Source of the DNA: Palsa-506 sp963755815
Lineage (GTDB): Bacteria > Actinomycetota > Actinomycetes > Streptosporangiales > Streptosporangiaceae
Direction of reading: 5' to 3'
Assembly (NCBI GenBank): GCA_963755815.1
Contig: CAVWLF010000014.1
Span: 124,001-188,000, forward strand
DNA length: 64,000 bases
Numbering within the stretch: position 1 is the stretch's first letter; each line of letters starts with the position of its first letter. The position numbers and the translations under genes are program-made. This document shows, piece by piece, positions 26,618-35,885 of this stretch. The notes under the pieces were generated by a model. It saw only the letters and a list, made by a program, of their open reading frames with translations. It was not told the DNA's origin and ran no database searches.

Positions 26618-27160
26618 GTGCCCGACAGCGATCTCGTCCAGCTCGCCCGTGACGTCGACGCCCGGTGCCGGCTGCGCGGCCAGTTCACGCTCCGCTCCGG
26701 CCAGGTATCCAGCGAGTACTTCGACAAGTACCTGTTCGAATCGGACCCGGTCCTGCTGCGCCGCGTGGTGGCGCGGATGGCCGCGCTGATACCGGCCGGC
26801 ACCGATCTGCTCGGGGGCCTTGAGCTCGGCGGCGTGCCACTGGTCACCGTGCTCAGCGGGGACACCGGCATACCGGCCCTGTTCGTGCGCAAGGAGGCAA
26901 AGGCCTACGGCACGCGGCAGCTGGCCGAGGGCGGTGATCCGGCCGGCCGCACGGTGCTCCTGGTCGAGGACGTCATCACGACCGGCGGGGCCGTCCGGAA
27001 CGCGGCCCGGGCGCTGCGGGCCGGCGGCGCGACCGTGACCACCGTGGTCTGCGCCATCGACCGGTCGGCACCGGGCGAGAACCCGCTCGGCGCCGACGGC
27101 ATCACGGTGCGGTCGGTGCTGACCAAGGATCTGCTGGACTCGGTGACCTCCGGGCGGTAG
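26618..27160 (+). CDS. pyrE: Orotate phosphoribosyltransferase
   Basis: The protein has 180 residues from GTG 26618. The PRPP-binding motif is VLLVEDVITTGG. LRSGQVSSEYFDKYLFE and the flexible-loop FVRKEAKAYGT segment are diagnostic. It catalyses orotate plus PRPP to OMP in pyrimidine synthesis. It follows the metallopeptidase gene and is convergent with the carboxyethylornithine synthase-like gene. No other pyrimidine genes are adjacent. Confidence 0.95.
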   Translation: MPDSDLVQLARDVDARCRLRGQFTLRSGQVSSEYFDKYLFESDPVLLRRVVARMAALIPAGTDLLGGLELGGVPLVTVLSGDTGIPALFVRKEAKAYGTRQLAEGGDPAGRTVLLVEDVITTGGAVRNAARALRAGGATVTTVVCAIDRSAPGENPLGADGITVRSVLTKDLLDSVTSGR

Positions 27161-27164
27161 CGCC

Positions 27165-28313
27165 TTACCCGGCCGTGACCGGATGCGGGTAGTCCGGCGA
27201 GCGGTGCTGGAACGACAGGATGTGCGGGTTCTGGATGACACCGTCGCGGATCTCGATGGCCCGCCGGATGGTGTCGCTGGCGTCCCACGCCCGCGGGCCG
27301 GCCAGCACCGCGGGCAGCAGCGGCAGCAGCGCCTCGCTGATCTCCCAGGTGGCGGAGTCCCACAGGTACGACGGGCTATGGTCCACCGCGTAGTAGTGGA
27401 CGTTGCGCCCCACGGTCAGCATGGGCTCGGTGAAGGACGTGGGGCGCGCCCAGCTGAAGCCCATGCCCTCATCGCAGGACACGTCGACGATGAGGCTGCC
27501 GGGCGCGAAGTAGCCCAGGTCGCCGTCGGCGACGAACATCAGCGGCGCATCGGTGTTCTGCAGCACGCAGTTGACCACGATGTCGTGCTCGGCCAGGAAG
27601 GGGGCCAGCGGCACCCGGCCGCCTGCACTGTGCGCATAACAGCGGCCCTGGTCGGCGGCGTCCTGCTCAAGGCGCACTATGCGGGCCGAGTGGATCGGCG
27701 AGCCAACCGCGTTGACGTCACGGTGGGTCAGTATGTCGACGTCACTCACGCCGTGCGCGGACAGGGCAGTGACGGCCCCCCGGCCAGCCGCGCCGAAGCC
27801 GATGACGGCCGCCCGCAGCCGGCGACCGTAATCGCCTGTGCGGCCGATGAGCTGCAGGGCGTGCAGCACGGAGCAGTAACCGGCCAGCTCGTTGTTCTTG
27901 TGAAAGACATGGAGGTTAAACGAGCCGTCGGCGGACCAGTAATTCATCGCCTCGAAGGCAATCAGCGTCAGCCGCCGGTCGATACTCAGCTGGGTGAGCT
28001 CGTCATCCTGGACGCAATGCGGCCAGCCCCAGAGGATCTGCCCCGCCCGCAGGCCCGCGACGTCCGCATGCTGCGGCTTGGGCAGCAGGATGACGTCACA
28101 GTCCGCCATGAGCTCGCCGCGGCTGCGAAGCCCGGCGACCTGCGGCGCCAGTTGGTCGTCGGGCACGCCGAAGTGCTCGCCGTAGCCGCGCTCGAGGTAG
28201 ATGCTCTCGCGCAGCCGGGGCTCGATCCGCTCGATGTGCAGCGGGTGGATCGCGAGCCGGTGCTCGTTCTCCTTCCCCGACCGCGACATGACTCCGAGGC
28301 TGAGCTGATCCAC
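27165..28313 (-). CDS. N5-(carboxyethyl)ornithine synthase-like dehydrogenase
   Basis: The protein has 382 residues. The start SLGVMSRSGKENEHRLAIHP and the alanine-dehydrogenase/PNT fold with Rossmann motif VIGFGAAGRGAVTAL fit the CeoS group of the AlaDH family. Family enzymes reduce imines of pyruvate with the side chain of ornithine or lysine using NADPH. GYGEHFGVPDDQL in the N-terminal domain supports this subgroup over alanine dehydrogenase. The substrate in actinomycetes is not established. It is divergent from the PhyH gene, and lysA lies 1 kb further along. Confidence 0.75.
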   Translation of the reverse strand: MDQLSLGVMSRSGKENEHRLAIHPLHIERIEPRLRESIYLERGYGEHFGVPDDQLAPQVAGLRSRGELMADCDVILLPKPQHADVAGLRAGQILWGWPHCVQDDELTQLSIDRRLTLIAFEAMNYWSADGSFNLHVFHKNNELAGYCSVLHALQLIGRTGDYGRRLRAAVIGFGAAGRGAVTALSAHGVSDVDILTHRDVNAVGSPIHSARIVRLEQDAADQGRCYAHSAGGRVPLAPFLAEHDIVVNCVLQNTDAPLMFVADGDLGYFAPGSLIVDVSCDEGMGFSWARPTSFTEPMLTVGRNVHYYAVDHSPSYLWDSATWEISEALLPLLPAVLAGPRAWDASDTIRRAIEIRDGVIQNPHILSFQHRSPDYPHPVTAG

Positions 28314-28408
28314 GCGGCACTCCCTTGTCCGGGTCTCTGTTTAGCACACGCGGCCGCGCCGGATCCGCGGCCGGCGGCCCGCCGGGCCGCGGAACTATCG
28401 TGGGCGGC

Positions 28409-29311
28409 GTGGATGAGCTGACCGACTCCGCCGCACTGGCGGGCGATCAGGGCGCGCTGCGCGGGCGCCTCGCGGAAGACGGGTATCTCTTCTTCCGCGG
28501 CCTGCTGCCGGCCGCGGACGTGCGCGCGGCCGCGGCCGGTGTCCTGGCCGGGCTGCGCCGGGGCGGATGGGTTGATGACCGCGGCATCCCGTCGGCTGAC
28601 CGGCGGGCGCTGAGCGTGCTGGAGGCGCTCGGTGACCCGGCGTTCCGGGCCGCCATCGCGAGCCCGGCGTTCAACCGGATCCCTTACCTCGCTCCGCTGC
28701 GCGGGCTGGCCCGGCTGATCCTCGGGCCGGGGGGATTTTCCTACCCGGCGAAGGTGCTGCGGGCCGTCTACCCCGAGCGCCCGCCCGGCCTGGCCCGCGG
28801 CCGCTACATCCACCAGGACTACGCGGTCTCCGGCGTGCAGGACATGCTCACCAGCTGGGTGCCGATGATGGAGATCCCGGTCCGGCTGGGCGGGCTGGCG
28901 GTCCTGACGGCCAGCCAGCTGGGCCCGCCGCAGCGCCCGCGGGTGCTCCGCCAGGATGAGCGCGGCTGGGCGACCGCGGACTACCGGGCCGGGGACGTGC
29001 TCGTCTTCCACTGCCTGACCTCGCACGCCGCGCTGCCCAACCTCGGCACGTCGCTGCGGCTGTCCGGGGATTTCCGCTGGCAGCGCCGCGACCAGACGGC
29101 GCCCGCCCAGCTCGTGCTCGGTCCCGCGGGCGGGCCGCACGAGCTCTTCAGCCGGATGTTCGCCGGCCAGCCGTGGTGGGAGCCGGTTCCCCGCGGACTG
29201 ACGCTCAGCCCGCGGGAACGCCTGGCCGCCATCCCGCCCGGGCCGTCACGTTACTTCGCGGTGCACCGAGGCTGGCAGCGCTGGCGGCCGCCGGGCGGGG
29301 CCGTCCACTAG
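28409..29311 (+). CDS. Phytanoyl-CoA dioxygenase (PhyH) family protein
   Basis: The protein has 300 residues from GTG 28409; an in-frame ATG at 28325 would add a non-conserved stretch. Fe(II)/2-oxoglutarate ligands are visible: HxD in YIHQDYAV, the distal His in CLTSHAALPN and the 2-oxoglutarate Arg in SLRLSGDFRW. The specific substrate is unknown. It is divergent from the CeoS-like gene, so a shared promoter region at 28314-28408 is likely. Confidence 0.82.
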   Translation: MDELTDSAALAGDQGALRGRLAEDGYLFFRGLLPAADVRAAAAGVLAGLRRGGWVDDRGIPSADRRALSVLEALGDPAFRAAIASPAFNRIPYLAPLRGLARLILGPGGFSYPAKVLRAVYPERPPGLARGRYIHQDYAVSGVQDMLTSWVPMMEIPVRLGGLAVLTASQLGPPQRPRVLRQDERGWATADYRAGDVLVFHCLTSHAALPNLGTSLRLSGDFRWQRRDQTAPAQLVLGPAGGPHELFSRMFAGQPWWEPVPRGLTLSPRERLAAIPPGPSRYFAVHRGWQRWRPPGGAVH

Positions 29312-29344
29312 GCGGCAGCCGCTAGCGGGCCGGCCCGGCTGCGC

Positions 29345-30775
29345 TCACCAGACGTCCAGGGCCAGCAGGTCGTCCTCGGTCTCGCGCCGCACGATCACCC
29401 GGGCCGCGCCGTCGCGGACGGCGATCACGGGTGGCCGCGGCATGTGGTTGTACTGGCTGGCCATGCTCCGGCAGTAGGCGCCCGTGCCCGGCACGGCGAG
29501 CAGATCGCCGGCCCGCACGTCGGAGGGCAGGAACTCGTCCTTGACGACGACATCACCGCTCTCGCAGTGCTTGCCCACCACCCTGGCCAGCACCGGCGGG
29601 GCCGACGACGCGCGCGAGGCGATGGTGCAGGAGAAATCGGCGTCATAAAGCGCGGTCCGGATGTTGTCGCTCATGCCGCCGTCCACGGCGACATACCGGC
29701 GGCTGGCGCCGCGCTCAAGCTCGACATCCTTGACGGTCCCGGCGCTGTACAGGGTGAAGGTACTCGGCCCGGCGATGGCCCGCCCCGGCTCCACCGAAAC
29801 CCTGGGCACCTCGACCATCAGCGTCCGGCATTCATTTCCGATGATCTCGGCGAGCGAGTCGGCCAGCGCCCTGGCGGCCAGCGGGTTGTGATCGCTGGTG
29901 TAGGCGATGCCGAACCCGCCGCCCAGGTCCAGTTCCGGCAAGCTCAGCTGGTGTTCCCGGCGGACCTGCGCGTGCAAGCCCAGCAGCCGGTGAGCGGCCA
30001 CCTCGAAGCCGCTGGTATCGAAGATCTGAGAGCCGATATGCGAGTGCAGGCCGCGCAGGTCAAGCTCCGGGCGGGCCAGTATCCGCCGCACGGCCCGCAT
30101 GGCCGCGCCAGCCGACAGCGACAGCCCGAACTTCTGGTCCTCATGCGCCGTGGCGATGTATTCGTGCGTATGCGCCTCGACCCCGACGGTCACCCGCAAC
30201 ATCACCGGCGCCCGCACGCCGAGGCCCGCCGCGGCGTCCGCCACCCGGTCTATCTCCGGCAGCGAGTCGATCACGATCCGCCCGATTCCGGCCTGCAGCG
30301 CACGGCTCAGCTCAGCGTCCGACTTGTTGTTGCCATGCAGCCCGACCTGCCCGGCCGGCACCCCGGCCCGCAAGACGATGGCCATCTCACCACCGGAGCA
30401 GGTATCCAGGCGCAGCCCGTCGTGCGCCAGCCAGCGGGCCACCTCGGCGCAGAGGAATGCCTTGCAGGCGTAGTAGACGTCAGCGCCGCCGCAGAGGCCG
30501 GCGAACGCATGCTGGAATGCGTCCCTGAACGCCACTGCCCGGGCCCGGAAATCGGCTTCGTCGAGCACATACGCCGGCGTGCCGTGCTCGGCCGCGAGCT
30601 CTCGGACGCCGACCCCGCCTACCTCCAGCGAGCCGTCGCCGGCCCGGCGCACCGAATCAGCCCATAGCTCGGGCAGCAGCTCGTTGACGTCCTCGGGCGG
30701 ATGCAGCCACGCCGGAACCGTGGCGACACTGCCGTAGCCGGGCGCGTGCAGCGCACCGGCCTCGTGAGCAGACAT
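29345..30775 (-). CDS. lysA: Diaminopimelate decarboxylase
   Basis: The protein has 476 residues, at the long end for the family because of an N-terminal extension. The PLP lysine is in YYACKAFLC. GLHGNNKSDAEL, HSHIGSQI, GGGFGIAY, EPGRAI and the catalytic Cys region (VVGKHCESGDVV) are all present. It makes L-lysine from meso-diaminopimelate. It is usually next to hom/thr genes in actinomycetes, but here it stands alone. Two inverted repeats lie upstream at 30821-30853. Confidence 0.93.
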   Translation of the reverse strand: MSAHEAGALHAPGYGSVATVPAWLHPPEDVNELLPELWADSVRRAGDGSLEVGGVGVRELAAEHGTPAYVLDEADFRARAVAFRDAFQHAFAGLCGGADVYYACKAFLCAEVARWLAHDGLRLDTCSGGEMAIVLRAGVPAGQVGLHGNNKSDAELSRALQAGIGRIVIDSLPEIDRVADAAAGLGVRAPVMLRVTVGVEAHTHEYIATAHEDQKFGLSLSAGAAMRAVRRILARPELDLRGLHSHIGSQIFDTSGFEVAAHRLLGLHAQVRREHQLSLPELDLGGGFGIAYTSDHNPLAARALADSLAEIIGNECRTLMVEVPRVSVEPGRAIAGPSTFTLYSAGTVKDVELERGASRRYVAVDGGMSDNIRTALYDADFSCTIASRASSAPPVLARVVGKHCESGDVVVKDEFLPSDVRAGDLLAVPGTGAYCRSMASQYNHMPRPPVIAVRDGAARVIVRRETEDDLLALDVW

Positions 30776-30820
30776 GATGATTCAGTCTCCGGGTAGGCGG
30801 CGAGGATGGCCGCGGGCGGC

Positions 30821-30853
30821 CGCAGCCAGCTGGCTGCGCCGGCTCCCGGAGCC
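30821..30853. promoter_or_regulatory. Two adjacent palindromes upstream of lysA
   Basis: CGCAGCCAGCTGGCTGCG (30821-30838) is a perfect 18-bp palindrome. GGCTCCCGGAGCC (30841-30853) is a second perfect one two bases later. They lie 46-78 bp before the lysA start and could be an operator or an RNA leader hairpin pair. No known riboswitch was recognised. Confidence 0.4.
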
Positions 30854-30966
30854 TCGTTGCTCCCGCTCGGCCGTGACTCAAGGTAGCGAATCCTGGCCGG
30901 CGCTGCACGGCTGCTGCTGACCTGCGCATCGCCGGCCGCACTTCCCGGCCCGCATAGTGTCGCAGT

Positions 30967-31636
30967 ATGAGCGAGACGCTGCCGTTGTTCCCCCTGGGCA
31001 CCGTGCTCTACCCGGGCCTGTTGTTACCGCTGCACATTTTCGAGGACCGGTACCGGCAGCTGGTCCGTGATCTGCTGGCCGAATCCGGGCCGCGGCAGTT
31101 CGGCGTTATCGCGATCCGCCGGGGTCGCGAGACGGGCGTGGACGGCATCTCCGCGCTGCACGAGATCGGCTGCATCGCGACGCTGCGCCAGGTCACCGAG
31201 CACGATGATGGCGGCTTCGATCTGGTCACCGTCGGCACCCAGCGGTTCCGCCTGCTGGAACTCGACGACTCGCAGCCGTACCTGCAGGGTGAGGTGGACC
31301 TGCTCGCTGATGACGCCGGCGACGAGAGCGCGGCCGCCGTCGGCGCCGACGCCGTGCGGCGCGGGTTCCTCGGCTATCTCGAAGCGCTATCGCAGCGGGG
31401 GGTAACGCAGGTCGCCGCCCCGGACCTGCCCGCCGAGCCGGTGCTGCTTTCCTACCTCGTGGCCGCCTCAATGATCATCGAGCTGAGCGACCGGCAGGCC
31501 CTGCTGGCCGAGCCCGACGCCGCTCAGCCGGCTGACCGCCGAGCGCGCGCTGCTGCACCGGGAGACCACCATGCTGCAGTCGCTCACCTCGACGCCCGCC
31601 CCGGACCTTAGGTACTCGCCCTATAACCCCAACTGA
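30967..31636 (+). pseudogene. Lon N-terminal (LON substrate-binding) domain protein, frameshifted near the end
   Basis: The frame (30967-31611) codes for 214 residues with a good Lon-N/PUA-like domain: LPLFPLGTVLYPGLLLPLHI, then FEDRYRQLVRDLL. After LLAEPDAAQ it turns Ala/Arg-rich. The other frame restores RLTAERALLHRETTML and ends SPYNPN at 31636, so one extra base near 31530 (in CAGCCGGCTG) breaks the end. The domain is found in stand-alone proteins whose role is unknown. Loss of the last ~40 residues may be tolerable. Confidence 0.8.
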
Positions 31637-31658
31637 GCGGCCCCGGCCGGCCGCCGGG

Positions 31659-32570
31659 TCAGGTGTTGCTGCTCGGCGCGGACTTGCGCCGCTGGCTCCG
31701 CCGGGCGGCCGCCGGGGCCGGGGCTTTCGCGCGGCTGCCTCCCGCCGCGACGGCGGCGGCCGGCTCGGGCTGGCCATCGGCGTCAGCGCTGGCGGCCTGC
31801 CGGGGCGCGATCAGGGTGACCCGCATATCCGGGGATGACCGGTCCTTCTTGACCTCGACCAGGTTCGGCAGCCGCGACAGCAGCACGCGGAAGCTCTTGG
31901 ACCCGTAGTTGCGCTCATCGAAGGCCGGGTCAAGGGCGAGCATCTTGCTCTTCAGCCATGATCCGGTGGCGGCCGCATCCGGGGACTCCTCCATCGCCTC
32001 GACCACCAGCCGCTCCGCGTCCGCGATGTCGAACTTGGCGCCGACCTCGGCCCGGACCTCCGGGTTCACGGCCGCGACGATGGTCCCCCAGTACTTGTAC
32101 TCGGAGCAGACCGCGACCAGCCGGGCGCTGGCCGACGCCTTGGTGCCGACGCCGACGACGCGCTTGCCGAACTCGCGCAGCCGCTGCACCAGCGGCGAGT
32201 AATCGCCATCGCCGGCCACGAGCATGAACGTGCCGACGTCCGGATGGGTAATCAGCACCTCCATCGCGTCCACCGCCATCAGGATGTCCGCGGCGTTCTT
32301 CTGCTGCGCGCCGAACCTGGTCACCTGGATCAGGGTGATCCCGTTCTGGGCCAGGTTGAACTGATGCTTGGCGAATTCCGGCCTGGACCAGTCCGCGTAG
32401 GCGCGCCTGATCGTGGTGTTGCCGTAATCCCGGCAGAGCAGTTCCAGCGCCTTGAAGGGGATCGGATCGGCCTGCCCGGGCAGGCTCTCCCCGGCGCCGA
32501 GCGCCAGATTCTCCACGTCAATGAAGACCGCCACCAGATCGGCCGCGCCCGAGTCCGCCGTACCCGCCAC
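31659..32570 (-). CDS. NYN (PIN-like) nuclease domain protein with LOTUS-type domain
   Basis: The protein has 303 residues from GTG 32570, with GGAGG seven bases upstream. The NYN/LabA fold is seen in AVFIDVENLALG (catalytic Asp), VDAMEVLIT and FMLVAGDGDYSPLVQRLR. A second module (~205-260, SWLKSKMLALDPAFDERNYG) resembles OST-HTH/LOTUS. The C-terminal tail is Ala/Arg-rich. NYN-LOTUS proteins are predicted RNA-binding nucleases. Targets are unknown. Confidence 0.85.
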   Translation of the reverse strand: MAGTADSGAADLVAVFIDVENLALGAGESLPGQADPIPFKALELLCRDYGNTTIRRAYADWSRPEFAKHQFNLAQNGITLIQVTRFGAQQKNAADILMAVDAMEVLITHPDVGTFMLVAGDGDYSPLVQRLREFGKRVVGVGTKASASARLVAVCSEYKYWGTIVAAVNPEVRAEVGAKFDIADAERLVVEAMEESPDAAATGSWLKSKMLALDPAFDERNYGSKSFRVLLSRLPNLVEVKKDRSSPDMRVTLIAPRQAASADADGQPEPAAAVAAGGSRAKAPAPAAARRSQRRKSAPSSNT

Positions 32571-32677
32571 CGGCTGTCCTCCGTCCGTTCCGTTTTCGCT
32601 TCCGTCATCGTGCTGGTCGTCGTCGTGGCCGCCGGGCCATGACCGCCGGGGCCGCCTGCGACCCGGTGCCTACGACG

Positions 32678-33412
32678 TTAGCGCCGCGGAGGGTACCGCA
32701 GGCCGATCAGCGGGGCAGTGTCGACCAGCATTAGCTCAAACATGGGCCCGGCGTCGTCCAGCGCGAAGCCCAGGTGGCCGAACACCTCCAGGCTCAGGGT
32801 CCCGTACAGGCGCGTCCAGCAGCGCAGGAAGATGAGCAGCAGGCCGAGCGGCAGGCCGTCCCCCAGTTCGCCGAGACCGTCGCGGTAACGCTCCAGCTGC
32901 TGGCGCAGCCCGGGGTCGATCGCCGCGTCCGCGGTCACCGGGAACGGGTGCTTGCGCCACAGCGCGAGGATCAGCTCGAAGAAGGTGTTCCCGAACTGGG
33001 CGCCGCACTCCGCGGTGATCTCGTCCTGCTCGACGTTCACTCCCGGCAGCGGCGTGCCGAACAGCATGCCGAACTCCCGCGGGTGATTCAGCGACCAGCG
33101 GCGGAATTCCCAGCACGCCGCGATGACCTTCTCGGTCAGGCCGCCGCCGCTGGCCGGGCCGGCCGACGCGATCGCGGCCCGCAGGTCGCCGGTCAGCTCA
33201 GTGAAGATGTCCGCGATGACATGCTTGATCAGTACTTCGCGACTATCGAAGTAGCGGTAGAGCGCGGGCGCGGTCAGCCCCATCTCGCGCGCGATCGCGC
33301 GCAGCGATACGGCGTCCGGCCCGTCCTGCACCAGGATCTGCCGGGCGGTCTGCTTGATCTCCTCGATGGTCGCGGTCCGGGCGCGATCCCGCCGGCTCGG
33401 TGCCTGGACCAC
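32678..33412 (-). CDS. TetR/AcrR family regulator of the MMPL gene
   Basis: The protein has 244 residues from GTG 33412, with GGAGG five to seven bases upstream. The HTH is SLRAIAREMGLTAPALYRYF. The C-terminal domain contains an NHPREFGMLFGTPLPG-type segment typical of TetR_C_13 (WHG) members. It is divergent from the MMPL transporter with operator-like sites between, so it probably represses that gene and itself. Confidence 0.9.
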   Translation of the reverse strand: MVQAPSRRDRARTATIEEIKQTARQILVQDGPDAVSLRAIAREMGLTAPALYRYFDSREVLIKHVIADIFTELTGDLRAAIASAGPASGGGLTEKVIAACWEFRRWSLNHPREFGMLFGTPLPGVNVEQDEITAECGAQFGNTFFELILALWRKHPFPVTADAAIDPGLRQQLERYRDGLGELGDGLPLGLLLIFLRCWTRLYGTLSLEVFGHLGFALDDAGPMFELMLVDTAPLIGLRYPPRR

Positions 33413-33455
33413 GTGGCCCTCCTCCCGGGCGGCTGGCCCGTAAACGGGCTTGACA

Positions 33456-33504
33456 TCAGTAAACAGCGTATGCGAAGTTAATGCTAGTAGCTGTTTACAG
33501 CGTT
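33456..33504. promoter_or_regulatory. Repeated operator-like sites between TetR and MMPL
   Basis: Two related sites share (C)nGTnnACAGCGT: ATCAGTAAACAGCGTA near 33456-33470 and TAGCTGTTTACAGCGTT near 33488-33504. The second contains the near-palindrome GCTGTTTACAGC. GTAAACAG (33459) and CTGTTTAC (33491) also form an inverted pair 24 bp apart. A TTGACA element is at 33450-33455. Regulation by the TetR protein is inferred. Confidence 0.55.
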
Positions 33505-33548
33505 CACTGTGGTGAAGATCGATAACAGGCTAGCTGCGGAGGCACCCA

Positions 33549-35810
33549 ATGTTCGAGGCCTGGGGACGTATCGTTTACCGCCGCAGGCGGCTCGTCGTCG
33601 TCATCACGCTGGTCATCGTGGCCTTCGCGGGAGCCTGGGGCACCGGGGTCTTCGGGTCCCTGCAATCCGCTGGCGGGTTCAACACGCCGAACAGCCAGAG
33701 CCAGCGCTCCAGCGACCTGGCCGCGGCCGCGTTCGGGCGTGACACCGGTGATGTCGTCGTGCTGTACCAGAGCGCGACGCGGACGGTGGCCGATCCGGCC
33801 TACCGCGCGGCGGTGACCAGGACGCTCGGCGCGCTGCCCCGCAGCCAGATCGAGTCGGTCGCGACCTACTGGTCCACCGGGTCGAGGCAGTTCGTCAGCG
33901 CCAGCGGCCGGGAGACCTACGCGGTGATCGAGCTGGCCGGCGGCAGTGACGCGGCCAGGATCAAGAGCTTCGACGCGATCAGCGGCAAGCTCGCCGCGCC
34001 CGGCCTGACCGAGCGGGCCGGTGGCGAGATCCCGACCGAGGAAGCCATCAACCAGGACGTCACCTCCGACATCGGCCACGCCGAGGGCTTCTCGCTGCCG
34101 GTGCTGCTGGTGCTGCTGCTGGTCATCTTCGGCGGCCTGGCCGCGGCCAGCCTGCCGCTGGCGATCGGCGGCATCGCGATACTCGGCTCGTTCACCGCGC
34201 TGCGGCTGCTGACGATGTTGACCCCGGTGTCGATCTACTCGGTGAACATCACCACCATCCTCGGCCTGGGCCTGGCCATCGATTACGGATTGTTCATGGT
34301 CGGCCGGTTCCGCGAGGAACTCGGCCGGACCGCGAGTGTCGAGGACGCCGTCGCGCGGACGGTGGCGACGGCCGGCCGGACGGTCGCGGTCTCCGGCGTC
34401 ACGGTCGCGGTCGCGCTGGCCAGCCTGATGCTGTTCCCGATGACGTTCCTGCGCTCGATGGGCTACGGCGGGGTCGCGACCGTCCTGGTGGACATGCTGG
34501 CCGCCCTGACGGTCATGCCGGCCCTGCTCGCGATCCTCGGCCCGAAGGTGAACGCGCTGCGGGTGCGGCCGCGGCGCCGGCCGTGGCCGGCGCCGGAGCC
34601 TGGCCTGGCCCGGCCGGGTGCCAGCCTGCCGGGCGGTGCCAGCCTGCCGCGCGGTGGCGCGCTGGCCGATGAGACCAGCGGGGTGTGGTACCGGCTGGCC
34701 CGCAGCGTGATGCGGCGCCCGGTCCTCTACGTGGTGGTGATCGTGGCCGGGCTGGCCGTCCTCGGCTCGCCTTTCCTGCGCATTACCTGGGGCGGCGTCG
34801 ACGCCCAGGTGCTGCCCGCCGCCGCGGCCCCGCGGGTGGTGACCGAGGCACTGAACCGGGACTTCCCCGGCAACGTGACGAACCCGATCGAGGCGGTCAT
34901 CCAGTTCCCCGGCCCGGTGTCGTCGGCCGGCCGGGCCGGCGAGCTCGCCGCCTACGTGAGCCGCCTGGAGCACGTCCCCGGCGTGACCGGCGGGCAGCTG
35001 ACCGGGGTCCATGGCGCGATCGCGCGGGTGGACCTGCGTTATTCTCCCGGGCCGATGTCGGCGCAGGCGCGGGCCATTGTCGGGCAGGTGCGGGACGTCG
35101 CGCCGCCGGCCGGCGCGCGGGCCTACGTCGGCGGCACCACCGCCCAGCTCGTGGACGAGCTGTCCAGCCTCGGCGCGACCCTGCCGCTGATGGCGCTGGT
35201 CGTCGCCCTGGCCACGTTCGTGCTGCTGTTCCTCGCGTTCGGGTCGGTAGTGCTGCCGGTGAAGGCGATCGTGATGAACGTGCTGTCCCTGTCGGCCACC
35301 TTCGGGGTGGTCGTGTGGATCTTCCAGGAAGGGCACCTGTCCGGGCTGCTGCATTTCACGCCGAGCGGGACTATCGACCCGACCATGCCGATCCTGATGC
35401 TGGCCGTGATCTTCGGGCTGTCCATGGACTACGAGGTATTCCTGCTGTCCAGGATGCGGGAGCGCTACGACATCACCGGTGACAATGCCGCCGCGGTCGC
35501 GGGCGGGCTGCAGCGGACCGGCGGGGTGATCACCAGCGCCGCGCTGCTGCTGGTGATCGTGATCGGCGCGTTTTCCGCATCCGGCATCATCTTCATCAAG
35601 CTGATGGGCGTCGGCATGATCGTGGCCCTGATCGTGGACGCGACGATCGTGCGGATCCTGCTGGTGCCGGCCACCATGCGGCTGCTCGGGCGGGCGAACT
35701 GGTGGGCGCCGGGCCCGCTGCGCCGCCTGTACGGGCGGTACGGCATCTCCGAAGGCGCCGGGCTGACTCCGGCCGCTCCGGCCCCGGTCTCGGAGTCGGC
35801 CCGCGCCTGA
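33549..35810 (+). CDS. MMPL/RND-type transporter
   Basis: The protein has 753 residues and about 11-12 membrane segments in the RND arrangement. One helix comes at residue ~15. A periplasmic-like domain (40-175) is followed by five helices including GLGLAIDYGLFMVGRFREEL. The second half repeats this with FGLSMDYEVFLLSRMRERY. The paired GxxxDY motifs carry the proton-relay Asp. MMPL proteins export lipids or drugs. The TetR neighbour and operators argue for a drug-responsive role rather than a housekeeping lipid exporter. Confidence 0.92.
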   Translation: MFEAWGRIVYRRRRLVVVITLVIVAFAGAWGTGVFGSLQSAGGFNTPNSQSQRSSDLAAAAFGRDTGDVVVLYQSATRTVADPAYRAAVTRTLGALPRSQIESVATYWSTGSRQFVSASGRETYAVIELAGGSDAARIKSFDAISGKLAAPGLTERAGGEIPTEEAINQDVTSDIGHAEGFSLPVLLVLLLVIFGGLAAASLPLAIGGIAILGSFTALRLLTMLTPVSIYSVNITTILGLGLAIDYGLFMVGRFREELGRTASVEDAVARTVATAGRTVAVSGVTVAVALASLMLFPMTFLRSMGYGGVATVLVDMLAALTVMPALLAILGPKVNALRVRPRRRPWPAPEPGLARPGASLPGGASLPRGGALADETSGVWYRLARSVMRRPVLYVVVIVAGLAVLGSPFLRITWGGVDAQVLPAAAAPRVVTEALNRDFPGNVTNPIEAVIQFPGPVSSAGRAGELAAYVSRLEHVPGVTGGQLTGVHGAIARVDLRYSPGPMSAQARAIVGQVRDVAPPAGARAYVGGTTAQLVDELSSLGATLPLMALVVALATFVLLFLAFGSVVLPVKAIVMNVLSLSATFGVVVWIFQEGHLSGLLHFTPSGTIDPTMPILMLAVIFGLSMDYEVFLLSRMRERYDITGDNAAAVAGGLQRTGGVITSAALLLVIVIGAFSASGIIFIKLMGVGMIVALIVDATIVRILLVPATMRLLGRANWWAPGPLRRLYGRYGISEGAGLTPAAPAPVSESARA

Positions 35811-35885
35811 TCGCGGGCGCGGTGGCATCGTCCCGCCCTGCTCGCCCTGCCGCCGCCTGCTCGCCTGCCTGCCCTGCTCGCCCGG

